64,000 nucleotides of DNA from JABFRJ01 sp031374735 (GTDB taxonomy: Bacteria; Pseudomonadota; Alphaproteobacteria; Rhizobiales; Hyphomicrobiaceae). The notes below the pieces were generated by a model. That model made no database searches, was not told where the DNA came from, and was given only the letters and a program-made list of their open reading frames with translations. This document shows positions 27,501 to 36,884 of this stretch, in pieces. Made by a program: the position numbers and the translations under genes. Location of the stretch: NCBI GenBank assembly GCA_031374735.1, contig JANMGQ010000046.1, positions 20,334-84,333 on the forward strand, read 5' to 3'. The number at the start of each line of letters is the position of its first letter. Position 1 is the stretch's first letter.

Positions 27501-30500
27501 GCAGCCGTCACCGCCAACGAAAAAGAAACGCTGTCCGGCAACAACACGGCCGTCGAACTGACCACCGTGCGCATGCTCGCCGACATGCAGGCTGTCAGCA
27601 AAGTTGCCAGCAAGTCGAGCGTCACCCTCAACGAGCCCTTCAACTATGTCGTCACCGTGCGCAACAACGGCCCGTCCACGGCCATCGCCGCGCGTCTCTC
27701 CGACAGCCTGCCATCCGGCATGGAATTGACGGGCGCGCCGACATCCACCGTCGGCACCTGCACCGGCATCAGCGCCGCCACGTCCTTCACCTGCGCGTTC
27801 GGCGATATGGCAAATGCTGGCACGGCTATCATTACTGTGCCGGTGCGCGTGACGGCCTTCCCAACTGGCGGCACGATCTCCAACAGCGTGACCGTCGCAA
27901 CCGACAGCATCGACACGGTTCCCGCCAACGACTCGACCACAGGCCCCGTCACCGTGACGAAGTCGTCGATCGCAGGCTCGGTCTACATCGACACGAACGA
28001 CGACGGCCAACGTCAGGGCGGCGAGACGGGCATCAACAACGTCACCCTCACGCTCTCAGGCAAGGACACCTACAACAACACCGTCAACATCACGCGCCAG
28101 ACCAACGGCAGCGGCAACTACCTGTTCGACAACCTGACGCCGAGCGATAGCGCCGGCTACACGATCACCGAAACGCACCCCACAGCCTACTTCGACGGCA
28201 AGGAACGCGTCGGCACCGGTGGCGCCACGCAAGGTGCGAGCGGCACCGTCGTTACGGGGTCGAAAGCCACCGACGCCTTCACCGGCATTGTGCTCGCCGC
28301 CAACACGGCCCTCACCAGCTATGACTTCGGCGAACTCGCGAATGCCTCGATTGCCGGTCGCGTCTGGTACGACCGGTCTAACGACGGCTTGATCAACAGC
28401 GGCGAGACGACGTTCCTCTCCGGCGTGACTGTCCGTCTCGACGGCGTCGATGATCTCGGCACCACGATCGCAACACAAATGGCGCTGACCAACGGCTCGG
28501 GTGCGTACAGCTTCACCAACCTGCGCCCAGGCACATACACGGTGACGGAAGTGCAGCCTGCGTCGCATCTTCCTGGTCGCGCAGCCGTCGGCACGGGCGC
28601 CAATGGTGGCGCTGCTGGCACCGCCGACAACACGCTCTCGTCGCCGACCTTCGGCAACGCCATTGCGGGCATCCAGCTCCGCGGCGGTGACGCCGCGATC
28701 GAATACAACTTCGGCGAAATCCTGCCCGGCTCCGTCGCTGGCAAGGTCTTCTACGACATTAACAACAACGGCACGCAGGACACCGGCGAACCCGCCATCA
28801 ACAACGTCACGGTGACTCTGACGGGAACGGACTATCTCGGCCGCACGATCACACCGATCGTTGTCCAGACCAACACGACCGGCGACTACATCTTCCCCAC
28901 GGTTCTGCCGGGTACCTACACGATCACCGAGACAAACCCGGTCGGATATCTCGAAGGCAAGCTCACGGTCGGCACACTCGCCGGCACGGGCAGCACCAAC
29001 ACTGTCGGCAACACATCGCCGAACAGCACATTCACCGGCGTCGTCGTGAAACCGCAAGACGCCGGCACCGGCTACATCTTCGGTGAAGTCGCACCCAGCC
29101 TCTCAGGCTTCGTCTACGATGACCTCAACGACAACGGCATCAAGGAAGGCGGCGAAGCTGGCATCCCGAATGTCATCCTGACACTGTCCGGCTGCGTCTC
29201 CATGACAGCGCAAACGGACAACACCGGCGCCTATCGCTTCGGTCCGCTGCCTGCGTGCCCTGCCGGCTACACGGTCACGCAAACACAACCGACTGGCTAC
29301 TCTGACGGCAAAGATACCGTCGGCTCGGTCGGTGGATTGGTTGCCAACGACATCATCTCGGGCATCGTGATCCCTGGTTTCACAGAAGCCACCGCCTACA
29401 ACTTCGGTGAACACAACAACGGCCAGACCAACCTCACCTGTTCGACCGTGACACCCGGCACGCGCAACATCCGCGAGCCCTTCAACTGGACCTTCACAGT
29501 TCGCAACACGACGTCGGTCGGCGCACCCGTCAGTCGTCTGACGAGCACGCTGCCGGCCGGCCTCGAACTCACGGGCATTCCGACAACGAACGCTGCAGGC
29601 GGCTCATGCACGGGTGCAGCCGGTGGCAACGCCGTCGCCTGCCAACTCGGCTACATCAATGGCCTTGCTTCGGTGACGGTCACCGCCCCCGTCCGTCTCA
29701 CGACATTCCCGACCGGTGGCACGCTCACCGCGACATCAACGGTCGCAACGGACGGCGCTGACCAGATCGCAACGGACAACAGCTGCAACGCACCTGTCAC
29801 TGTGCGTCAGGCAACGCTCGCCGGCACCGTCTTCGAAGATCCCAACAACGACGGCATCAAACAGTCGACTGAAGTTGGCATCGCCAACGTCACGCTGACG
29901 CTGACGGGCAAGGACCTCTACGGCAACGACGTCAACGTCACCAAGACAACCAAATCTGACGGCACCTATCTGTTCGACGCGCTCGCACCCGCTGATGCCA
30001 CTGGCTACACCGTCACCGAAACGCAGCCGAACCTCTTTGCCGACGGCAAAGATACGGTCGGTAGCGTCGGCGGTACAGCCTCTGCAAGCGATGTCGTCAC
30101 CGGCATCAGGTTGCTCGAGGGCATCAACGCCACTGGCTACGACTTCGCCGAAATCAGCCAGGGCATCGCCGGCTCGGTGTATGTCGACAGCAACGACGAC
30201 GGCATTCGTGACGCCACTGAAAAGGGCATCCCGAACGTCACCATCCGCATTACAGGCACATCGTCCACGAACGCGCCTGTCGATGTGACAACGACCACCG
30301 ACACAGACGGCCGCTATCTCTTTGGTGGCATCCCGCCCGCCAACGCCGCCGGCTACACCATCACAGAAACGCAGCCGGCCGCTTGGACCGACGGCAAAGA
30401 CACCGCCGGCAACGTCGGCGGCACCGCAGCCAACGACGTCATCCGCAGCATCGTGCTCCCCTCGGGCCGCATCGCAACGGGCTATGACTTTGGCGAGCGC

Positions 30501-32642
30501 GGCGGCAAATTGTGCGGCTACGTCTATGTCGACTTGAACAACAATGGCATCAAGGATCGTAGCGAAAGCGGCATCCCCAACGTGACGCTGACGCTAGCCG
30601 GCACCGACATCAACGGCGCGGCAGTCATGCAAACCGCTGTCACACAAGGACTTGCCACTGGTGCAACGGATATCGGCCGCTACTGCTTCGTCGATCTCCC
30701 GGTTGCCAGCGCGGGCGGCTACACGATCACAGAAACGCAGCCGGCGGACTATAACGACGGCAAGGTCACGCCCGGCACGCTCGGCGGCACCAGCGCGACC
30801 AACGTCATCGCCACCATTCCCTTCACGACAGCAGGGCTCACGGGCGAGAACTACAACTTCGGCGAAGTGCCGACAGCCGCAGCAGCCCTCTCTGGTTTCG
30901 TCTGGCTGGACAGCAACCACGACCGCGGCCGCAATGAGCCAACGGGCCGTGCAAGCTGGACTGTTGAATTGATCCGCGGCGATATCGGCGGCGCCTACTC
31001 CGTCGTCGCCACGACGACGACAGCACCGGACGGCGCCTATCGCTTCGACGGTCTGCCCCCAGGCGGCGGCTATAGCGTCTTGTTCCGCAGCCCCAATGGC
31101 AACTACGTCTACGGCTATCTCACCAACATCACACTGACGGCCAACACCGAGTTGGCCGAGCAGAACCAGCCCATCGACCCCTCGGGCGTTGTCTATGATG
31201 TACTCACGCGCCAGCCAGTGCCCGGTGCAACAGTGCGTCTTGTCGGTCCTGCCGGGTTTAATCCGACGACGCATCTCGTCGGCGGCTCCAGCAACGTGTC
31301 CCAAGTTGTCGGTGCCACAGGTGAGTATCGCTACCTACTCCTGCCGGGCTCGCCGACAGGCACCTATCGCCTCGAAGTGACTGTGCCGACGGGTTATGTG
31401 CAGCGCATCTCGACGGCACTCCCGCCGTGCACAGCAACGCTCACTGTTGGTGCGGCTGCAACGCCATCCCTCGTGCAGCGTCTCGATACGGCGCCGCCGA
31501 CGACACAGCGCCAGCATGATCCCGCATCGTGCCCGACAACGACCGCTGGTCTCGCAACAGGCAATGACAGCACGCAGTATTACTTGTCTTTCCTGCTTGG
31601 TGCGACGTCGACCCACGTCATCAATAATCACATCCCCATCGAGGCGATTCCGACCACGACGGCTCTCGTCGTGACCAAGACGACCCCGAAGCTGGATGTG
31701 ACCCGTGGCGAGCTTGTTCCGTACACGATCAGCATCCGCAACAACCAGGATGTGCGCCAGACAGATATCGCGCTGGTCGACATGATCCCGCCCGGCTTCC
31801 GCTATCGCGCAGGCTCGGCGATTGTCGGCGGCACGCCGCGGGAGCCCGCCATCAATGGCCGCGAACTCAAGTGGCCGCCGGTGACGATCGAACGTGGTGC
31901 AACACTGCAAGTGCGCTTGATGCTCACGGTCGGCACGGGCGTCAGCGAAGGCGAATACGTCAACCAGGCCTGGGCCATCAACGCCTTCTCCAACGTCGTC
32001 GCTTCGAACATCGCAACGGCAACTGTACGCATCACGCCGGACCCGAACTTCGATTGCTCCGACATCATCGGCAAGGTGTTCGACGACAAGAACCGCAATG
32101 GTGTCCAGGATGACGGTGAACCCGGCATCGCCAATGCGCGCCTCGCAACCGTCAACGGCTTGCTCGTGACAACCGATCCGCATGGCCGCTTTCACATCAC
32201 TTGCGCCGATGTGCCGAACGAACAGCGGGGCTCGAACTTCGTGCTCAAACTTGACGAACGCACGCTGCCGACGGGCTTCCGCCTGACGACGCCGAACCCA
32301 GGTGTGGTTGTCCTCACACGCGGCAAGATGGCGAAGTTGAACTTCGGTGTTGCTGTCCATCGCGTGGTGCGCATCGATGTCATGGATGCTGCATTTGAGC
32401 CAGGTTCTGTGACGCTGCGTCCGAGTTTCGCGCAGAACATGAGCCAAGTGTTCCCAGCTCTTGCCCAAGAAAAATCAGTACTGCGCATCGGCTATGGCCG
32501 GACCAGTGCGGAGGACACGGGGCTCGCAGCCGAGCGTGTCAGAAGCCTGCAAAGATACGTGGCTGATGCGTGGCGTAACTCGGCCGGTGGCTATCATCTC
32601 GTCATCGAAACCGAAGTGTATTCGGCGGGCGCCGCCAAGTAG
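24576..32642 (+). CDS. Giant surface protein with DUF11 and SdrD_B-like repeats and an OmpA-like end
   Basis: About 2688 residues. A signal peptide (ending TALPALAQVDIQ) precedes roughly ten DUF11-type beta-sandwich repeats (recurring VTLTDxIPxG..., NNGPS and NNxAT turns). Then come at least seven SdrD_B-like Cna-B-type modules, each opening with a DxNxDGxxDxxE calcium-site-like pattern such as YIDTNDDGQRQGGE, VYVDSNDDGIRDATE and FDDKNRNGVQDDGE, and closing with YTITETQP. The last 90 residues resemble a remnant OmpA domain. Such proteins are secreted or surface-exposed adhesins or matrix proteins. ATG 24576 is chosen because the signal peptide begins there; earlier in-frame starts at 24450 and 24483 exist. 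The next gene is a probable outer-membrane partner. Confidence 0.85.
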   Translation: MLLSASLRRLSRTLASLRWAATFLVLTALPALAQVDIQFKNFESVPASVAAGGVYRYVVEVENNNLSPAANSTLSVPLPTGVVFVAVTTDKGSCAHTALTNTVSCTFGTLNGTLSGGSPAAVNIDVRAGMPGPDTISVTGTVGTSSSEVNTVNNVQPITTTVVNGANLSFQTYAAGPTPSVIAGANATYTAIVQNAGPNIAVDAFIEFKLAVGLSYQSKSGSNWTCNVQSGDYTSGEIVRCSYAASIGVAANAATLTWQAKVAGNQVGTLSTSGTITSTTLDGDANDNVASAAINVVAGTDLQMVKSVSANPVIGGTPVTFTLQVNNLGPHPASGLTVTDTIPTGFTALNTTGTNTSDWSCNIVGQLLTCTRPTLAVGSATPILINATAPDNALISPTGTAASNSATVVQTSQESNAGNNTGTVNFNMMKNGVDMRPTGFSRGPNPVAQGSNITTQFAVHNDGPLVATGVIRASFQLSTGETYVSGTGTGWTCVPSTTTTGLINCERAGPVAINTSTPSITFITTATTAGTLTANACVSQGAGLQPIEGEINPANDCTSGGVSATSAVADLQVTKSVVPASPATLAAAADTLTYSLTVTNLSTTTDAGQVTLTDPIPMYSSSYTGGGATRPATGVTVTSAAGATCTVGATVTCDWASFPANTARTVTIEVKRPMQSGTFTNRAYAYSSTIGDPNRANNEDTATAVVEGAVDVAVTQKTASPDPARGGVDITYTIQARNLGPSAAADFVVTDTFTSIPGGLTFVSVAGSNGGICTAFNTTTNSVSCNFGTVGATGVRTMTVVVRPNFVTETPVPTRRFFANTASVTTSTYEAASDKANNEKSLSVEIKPAEVDVLIEETDLKDPVGFDTTTPANNLIVYRIRVTNNGPSYATGVTFTDKWTSPPSTTKTLTYLCDLATATATSTCASPPATQCSNATPTVTCVNPSDMASGAVWTRYLIYRVDTAPATTGDSYRKDAAVTANEKETLSGNNTAVELTTVRMLADMQAVSKVASKSSVTLNEPFNYVVTVRNNGPSTAIAARLSDSLPSGMELTGAPTSTVGTCTGISAATSFTCAFGDMANAGTAIITVPVRVTAFPTGGTISNSVTVATDSIDTVPANDSTTGPVTVTKSSIAGSVYIDTNDDGQRQGGETGINNVTLTLSGKDTYNNTVNITRQTNGSGNYLFDNLTPSDSAGYTITETHPTAYFDGKERVGTGGATQGASGTVVTGSKATDAFTGIVLAANTALTSYDFGELANASIAGRVWYDRSNDGLINSGETTFLSGVTVRLDGVDDLGTTIATQMALTNGSGAYSFTNLRPGTYTVTEVQPASHLPGRAAVGTGANGGAAGTADNTLSSPTFGNAIAGIQLRGGDAAIEYNFGEILPGSVAGKVFYDINNNGTQDTGEPAINNVTVTLTGTDYLGRTITPIVVQTNTTGDYIFPTVLPGTYTITETNPVGYLEGKLTVGTLAGTGSTNTVGNTSPNSTFTGVVVKPQDAGTGYIFGEVAPSLSGFVYDDLNDNGIKEGGEAGIPNVILTLSGCVSMTAQTDNTGAYRFGPLPACPAGYTVTQTQPTGYSDGKDTVGSVGGLVANDIISGIVIPGFTEATAYNFGEHNNGQTNLTCSTVTPGTRNIREPFNWTFTVRNTTSVGAPVSRLTSTLPAGLELTGIPTTNAAGGSCTGAAGGNAVACQLGYINGLASVTVTAPVRLTTFPTGGTLTATSTVATDGADQIATDNSCNAPVTVRQATLAGTVFEDPNNDGIKQSTEVGIANVTLTLTGKDLYGNDVNVTKTTKSDGTYLFDALAPADATGYTVTETQPNLFADGKDTVGSVGGTASASDVVTGIRLLEGINATGYDFAEISQGIAGSVYVDSNDDGIRDATEKGIPNVTIRITGTSSTNAPVDVTTTTDTDGRYLFGGIPPANAAGYTITETQPAAWTDGKDTAGNVGGTAANDVIRSIVLPSGRIATGYDFGERGGKLCGYVYVDLNNNGIKDRSESGIPNVTLTLAGTDINGAAVMQTAVTQGLATGATDIGRYCFVDLPVASAGGYTITETQPADYNDGKVTPGTLGGTSATNVIATIPFTTAGLTGENYNFGEVPTAAAALSGFVWLDSNHDRGRNEPTGRASWTVELIRGDIGGAYSVVATTTTAPDGAYRFDGLPPGGGYSVLFRSPNGNYVYGYLTNITLTANTELAEQNQPIDPSGVVYDVLTRQPVPGATVRLVGPAGFNPTTHLVGGSSNVSQVVGATGEYRYLLLPGSPTGTYRLEVTVPTGYVQRISTALPPCTATLTVGAAATPSLVQRLDTAPPTTQRQHDPASCPTTTAGLATGNDSTQYYLSFLLGATSTHVINNHIPIEAIPTTTALVVTKTTPKLDVTRGELVPYTISIRNNQDVRQTDIALVDMIPPGFRYRAGSAIVGGTPREPAINGRELKWPPVTIERGATLQVRLMLTVGTGVSEGEYVNQAWAINAFSNVVASNIATATVRITPDPNFDCSDIIGKVFDDKNRNGVQDDGEPGIANARLATVNGLLVTTDPHGRFHITCADVPNEQRGSNFVLKLDERTLPTGFRLTTPNPGVVVLTRGKMAKLNFGVAVHRVVRIDVMDAAFEPGSVTLRPSFAQNMSQVFPALAQEKSVLRIGYGRTSAEDTGLAAERVRSLQRYVADAWRNSAGGYHLVIETEVYSAGAAK

Positions 32643-32751
32643 CGGCCCCACCCAGCCTGCGCGTCCGTTCTCCCGTGCGTTCCGAAATTCTCACGTGTCG
32701 CCTTTGCGCCGCGACCGGCTGGTTGCGCGCGCCGTGCCTCGAGGAAATGCC

Positions 32752-35700
32752 ATGCGCTGCGTCCTTTCGCCGTCGCCGTCTCCGCGCCAGATCAGTCTGG
32801 CGGCACTCCTGCTTGCGCTCTCGTTCAGCGAGGCCGCGGCGTGGGATACAACCGTGCGCGCCACCTCCAAGCGCGCGGGCCCCAACACCGAACGCATGAC
32901 CGGCGGCGACGCCAGCGCCAACGGCGCCTGCGCACCAACATTCGGCCCCGCGTTGCCATTTGCGATCTCGGTCGATGGCGTGCGGCTTAGCGATGGCAAG
33001 ACCCACACGATCGCCGACAGCCAACGTTGCGCTGACGTCACGCTCGAACGCGCGGATGTGCAGGTGCGCTATGACTCGCTCGCGAGCGAGCCTCGCTTGA
33101 ACGTTCTCGCCGGCCCCGATGCAGTCAACAAGGGCGACACGCTGATCTTCTCGACGTACGCCAACTATCACCGCTGGATCGCGCGCGGCGAAATCCGCGT
33201 ATTCCGCAGTGACAAGACGCACCGCCAACATCCGCTTGTTGTGTTGCCCGTCGAAAAAGGCACGGCATCCTGGCACGTACCGCACGACCTGAAAGATGAA
33301 GTCGTCTACGTTCTGCGCGTGTACGACTCCAAAGGTCGGTTCGATGAGACCGCGCCGAAAGCGGCAAAGCTCGCCGATTTGCGTGGCGGCAAGTGGACCG
33401 GCGAAGATCCGCTCAAGGTCTATGACGGCAATGCGCGCGAGGTGCGCAACATCCCAATCACGGGCGGCGCCATTCTTGTCTCCGGCACAAAAGTGCCCGC
33501 TGGCCAGGAGGTGCACGTGATGGGCATTCCCGTGCCCGTCGATCACAAGGGCAACTTCGCCGTCCGCCACATCGTTGCGCCCGGCACGCACGACGTCGAG
33601 GTCGTGTTCGTCGACAAAAAGGGCACGGCCGCGGCCTTCAATCGCTCGGCCACGATCCCCGACAACGACTGGTTCTACGTGGCGATGGCCGACATCACCG
33701 CCGGCCGCAACGCGGTCTCAGGCCCGGCCAATGTCGTGCGTGCGGACGATCGCGACGGCTACGCCAAGGAGAGCTACGTCAACGGTCGCGTCGCCTTCTA
33801 CTTGAAGGGCAAGGTGAAGGGTGAATACCTCATCACCGCATCGGCCGACACCAAAGACCAGCCGTTCGGCTCGTTGTTCTCGGGCTTCGACAGCAAGGAT
33901 CCGCGGTATCTGCTGCGCAAACTTGATCCGAATAAATACTATCCCGTCTACGGCGACGACTCGACCACGACAGAAGATGCGCCAACACGCGGCAAGTTCT
34001 ACGTCCGCGTCGATCGCGGCGACAGCAACATCATGTGGGGCAACTTCAAGACCACCATCACCGGCACCGAATTCGTGCGTTATGATCGCGGCCTCTATGG
34101 CGCGCGCGGCCAGTACGTCAGCGACGAAGCGACGACGCATGGCGAGCGCGTGACGAAAGCCGAAGTGTTTGCCGCCGAACCCGGCACCATTCCCGGTCGC
34201 GATGTGTTCCGCGGCACGGGCGGTTCGCTCTACTACATGCGCCGCCAGAACATCACGCAAGGCTCTGAGCGCATCACCGTCGAGATCCGCGACAAGGAAA
34301 CCGGCATTATCGTGCGCTCGAAGACACTGGTCCCGACGCAGGATTACGAGATCAACTATCTGCAAGGCCGCGTGGTGCTGAAGAGCCCGCTCGCGTCGAC
34401 GGCAGTGGATGATTTCATCGTGCAGACGGGCTCACTGTCCGGCTACGAACAGTATCTCGTCACGACCTACGAATACGCCCCAAGCCTCGAAGCCAACAAA
34501 GACAAAGTCGTCGGCGGACGCGGCACGCACTGGGTCAACGACCACGTGCAGGTGGGCGTTTCCGGCTACGACCAGAACGGCGCTGGCCGCGAACAGCGCA
34601 TCGTCGGCACCGACGTCACCGTGCGGGCAACGCCTGGCACCTACGTCAAAGCCGAAGTTGCCCGCTCCAACGGCGTTGGCGATGGCGAGACCATCTCGCT
34701 TGATGGCGGCTTTACGTTCGTCAACCGCCAGAGCGACGGCCGCTTGGCCTACGCCCGCCGCGTCGAAGCTGCAGCCGATCTCTCGGAACTCTGGACCGGC
34801 CGCGACGGACGCCTGTCCGCGTTCTGGCAGAACAAGGATCGCGACTTCTCCGCGCCCGGACAAATCACCACGCAACGCGCCGCGACCGAGGCTGGCGCCC
34901 GCGCCATGGTCTCGCTCGATGCGCAGCACGCGCTGAAGGCGCAGCTCGCCGACAAGCAGGACGAGTTCCGCCACTATCGTGCCGGCGAGCTCAACGTCGT
35001 GCGCAGCTTCAATGATTACTGGAAAGCGACTGTCGGTCTGCGTCTCGATGACCAACAGCTGCGCTCGCTGTCGCAGAGCCAGACGCTGAACACGTTCGGC
35101 CGCCGCACGGATCTCGCGCTGCGCTTTGACTACGACAGCAAGCGCGACTGGACGAGCTACGTGTTCGGCCAGAAGACGGTCGATCGCACGGGTACGCGCA
35201 ACAACAATGATCGCGTCGGCGTCGGCGGCACGATGCGCTTGAACGAGAAATTCACCGCGCTCGCCGAAATCTCAACCGGCAACGGCGGGCTCGGCGGCAA
35301 AGTCGGCACCGAGTACAAGGTCGATGATGCGCAGACGCTGTATCTCACCTACGCGCTCGATCCCGACAAGACCGACATCATCTCTCGCGGTGGCGAAGGT
35401 GTGCTCGTCGCCGGCGCACGCAAACGCTACTCTGACTCAGCCAGCGTGTTCGGCGAAGAACGTTATCGCCACGGCGGCGGTTTCGTTGGGCTCACGCATG
35501 CCTATGGCTTGGACTTCGTGCCGCTGCAGCATTGGAAATCGGGCCTCGCCATCGAGACCGGCAAGTTGCATGATCCATATGGTGGCGATCTCCAACGCCT
35601 CGCGGCCTCGGGCTCACTCGGCTACGGACATGCGGGCCTCACCTATTCAGGCAAGCTCGAATACCGTCACGATGAAGCGCCGACACGCGAGCGCGAGACG

Positions 35701-36330
35701 TGGCTGCTGTACAATACGATCTCACAGAAGATGTCGGACGATTGGCGTTTCATCGGTAAGTTCAACACGGCGATCAACACCAAGACCGTCGGCGACTACG
35801 TGGATGGCAACTTCACCGAAGCCGTCACTGGGTTTGCCTATCGCCCCGTCGCCAACGATCGCCTCAACGCGCTCGTGAAGTACACGTACTTCGAGGACAT
35901 CCCGAGTCCTGGCCAGAAACTGCCAAACGGTGTCTCGCTCGGTTACGCACAACGCAGCCACGTCGGTGCCATCGATCTCGCCTACGATATCCTCCCGTGG
36001 CTGACGATTGGCGGCAAGTACGCACTCCGCGTCGGTGAACTCAAGGATCGCGAAGGCGGCGGCGATTGGTTCGATGCACGCGCGCAACTTGCCATCCTGC
36101 GTCTCGACCTGAAGCTCATCAAGGAATGGGACATTCTCGCCGAGCTACGCACGCTTGAGTCGTCAACGGCGTCTGACCGCAAGACCGGTGCACTGCTGGG
36201 TGTCTACAAGCACATCAACGACAACTTCCGCCTCGGCGTCGGCTACAACTTCACCGACTACTCCGACAACATCACGGACCTCTCCAACAAGAGCCGCGGC
36301 GTGTTCGTGAATGGCCTGGCGAAGTTCTGA
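32752..36330 (+). CDS. Outer-membrane beta-barrel protein, partner of the giant repeat protein
   Basis: A 1192-residue exported protein. The signal peptide (ending FSEAAAWDT) is followed by beta-sandwich domains (about residues 60-330) and then a long region of alternating hydrophobic/polar strands with many Tyr, Trp and Gly residues, ending in a terminal aromatic residue (FVNGLAKF), the mark of an outer-membrane barrel recognised by BamA. The part from about residue 330 resembles alphaproteobacterial barrels found next to DUF11/SdrD proteins. The start at 32752 has GAGGA 6 nt upstream, and the 110-bp gap after the giant gene suggests co-transcription. The likely job is display or export of the giant protein; this is inference from adjacency. 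Confidence 0.82.
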   Translation: MRCVLSPSPSPRQISLAALLLALSFSEAAAWDTTVRATSKRAGPNTERMTGGDASANGACAPTFGPALPFAISVDGVRLSDGKTHTIADSQRCADVTLERADVQVRYDSLASEPRLNVLAGPDAVNKGDTLIFSTYANYHRWIARGEIRVFRSDKTHRQHPLVVLPVEKGTASWHVPHDLKDEVVYVLRVYDSKGRFDETAPKAAKLADLRGGKWTGEDPLKVYDGNAREVRNIPITGGAILVSGTKVPAGQEVHVMGIPVPVDHKGNFAVRHIVAPGTHDVEVVFVDKKGTAAAFNRSATIPDNDWFYVAMADITAGRNAVSGPANVVRADDRDGYAKESYVNGRVAFYLKGKVKGEYLITASADTKDQPFGSLFSGFDSKDPRYLLRKLDPNKYYPVYGDDSTTTEDAPTRGKFYVRVDRGDSNIMWGNFKTTITGTEFVRYDRGLYGARGQYVSDEATTHGERVTKAEVFAAEPGTIPGRDVFRGTGGSLYYMRRQNITQGSERITVEIRDKETGIIVRSKTLVPTQDYEINYLQGRVVLKSPLASTAVDDFIVQTGSLSGYEQYLVTTYEYAPSLEANKDKVVGGRGTHWVNDHVQVGVSGYDQNGAGREQRIVGTDVTVRATPGTYVKAEVARSNGVGDGETISLDGGFTFVNRQSDGRLAYARRVEAAADLSELWTGRDGRLSAFWQNKDRDFSAPGQITTQRAATEAGARAMVSLDAQHALKAQLADKQDEFRHYRAGELNVVRSFNDYWKATVGLRLDDQQLRSLSQSQTLNTFGRRTDLALRFDYDSKRDWTSYVFGQKTVDRTGTRNNNDRVGVGGTMRLNEKFTALAEISTGNGGLGGKVGTEYKVDDAQTLYLTYALDPDKTDIISRGGEGVLVAGARKRYSDSASVFGEERYRHGGGFVGLTHAYGLDFVPLQHWKSGLAIETGKLHDPYGGDLQRLAASGSLGYGHAGLTYSGKLEYRHDEAPTRERETWLLYNTISQKMSDDWRFIGKFNTAINTKTVGDYVDGNFTEAVTGFAYRPVANDRLNALVKYTYFEDIPSPGQKLPNGVSLGYAQRSHVGAIDLAYDILPWLTIGGKYALRVGELKDREGGGDWFDARAQLAILRLDLKLIKEWDILAELRTLESSTASDRKTGALLGVYKHINDNFRLGVGYNFTDYSDNITDLSNKSRGVFVNGLAKF

Positions 36331-36361
36331 GATTGCAGATCGGTACTGGCGACCAACGGTG

Positions 36362-36552
36362 TTGACCGACTGTTCTCCGCCAAATGGGGGGGCCGGGCTC
36401 GTCCCCGGGATCGCGCATTTTCTTGCCGGTCTTGAGGCGAGGCGCTGGATGAGTTTCTTCATCAGTTTCCTGATGTCGAACGGGCGCACGCCGTGGCTGT
36501 CATTCGTATGGCACGGCAGCACATCTTGCCCGTGCTGGAGGCTGCAGAGTGA
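36362..36552 (+). pseudogene. Frameshifted DUF433 antitoxin gene
   Basis: Two reading frames together resemble a DUF433 (VapB45-like) antitoxin. One frame gives LVPGIAHFLAG; then the next frame gives GEALDEFLHQFPDVERAHAV and ends LPVLEAAE at a TGA (36550-36552). The pattern xxLDEFLxxFPxVxRxxA is typical of the DUF433 C-terminus. The shift falls near 36434, and the N-terminal part is poorly preserved. The stop overlaps the next remnant by GTGA, the same coupling seen in the intact pair at 63 kb. Confidence 0.55.
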
Positions 36553-36674
36553 GTGATAAACGATGCGTGGTTCACGATGAATGCTTGCCTCGCCCGATCA
36601 TCCAGGATCTGCACGTGTCCGATGTGCAGACGGCGCAGCGCGGAGGAAAATGGCTCAATCTCAAGCAGCGATGA
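36549..36674 (+). pseudogene. Decayed DUF5615 PIN-like toxin remnant
   Basis: A 41-codon ORF starting GTG inside the stop of the DUF433 remnant. It reads RCVVHDECLPRPIIQDLHVS and then DVQTA, which resembles the first strands of DUF5615 PIN-like toxins (xxLLDExLPRxLxxxLxxHxVxT). Intact proteins are about 110 residues, so most of the domain, including later acidic residues, is lost. It overlaps the 3' end of the opposite-strand hicA remnant. Confidence 0.45.
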
Positions 36675-36884
36675 ACTGGTCCGCCGTGACGTCGGCCTGC
36701 CTCAAAATCGCACGCAGTGTACCTTTGGGCATATCGCCCGAGTGGTTCGGAATGGTCGTTCTGCGACCCGCGCGGCGTTGATCCAAATCTCGTGTGAGCC
36801 TGCCGCATGGCGATGAAACGTAAAGCCCAAGCGCTGAAGCTTGGAGACGATTTCGCGATACGTGTATCCAGCAAGGCGACCCAT
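36661..36884 (-). pseudogene. hicA: Frameshifted hicA toxin gene
   Basis: HicA is a small double-stranded-RNA-binding-fold mRNA interferase. Here the first frame reads MGRLAGYTYREIVSKLQRLG and then FTFHRHAAGSHEIWINAAR, with the catalytic-type histidine in GSHE. The conserved ending RRTTIPNHSGDMPKGTLRAI then LRQADV is in another frame. The break lies near 36765-36775, in a G-rich stretch (gcgcgggtcgc); one extra G would restore a normal protein of about 74 residues. Either the gene is inactivated or a base was lost in sequencing. Its ATG overlaps the stop of the preceding ORF. Confidence 0.7.

Noticed and set aside
24576..32642. Treating the giant gene as several genes because of internal repeats
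   Set aside because: The frame is open from the signal peptide to the OmpA-like end with no stop, and repeat units follow each other without gaps.
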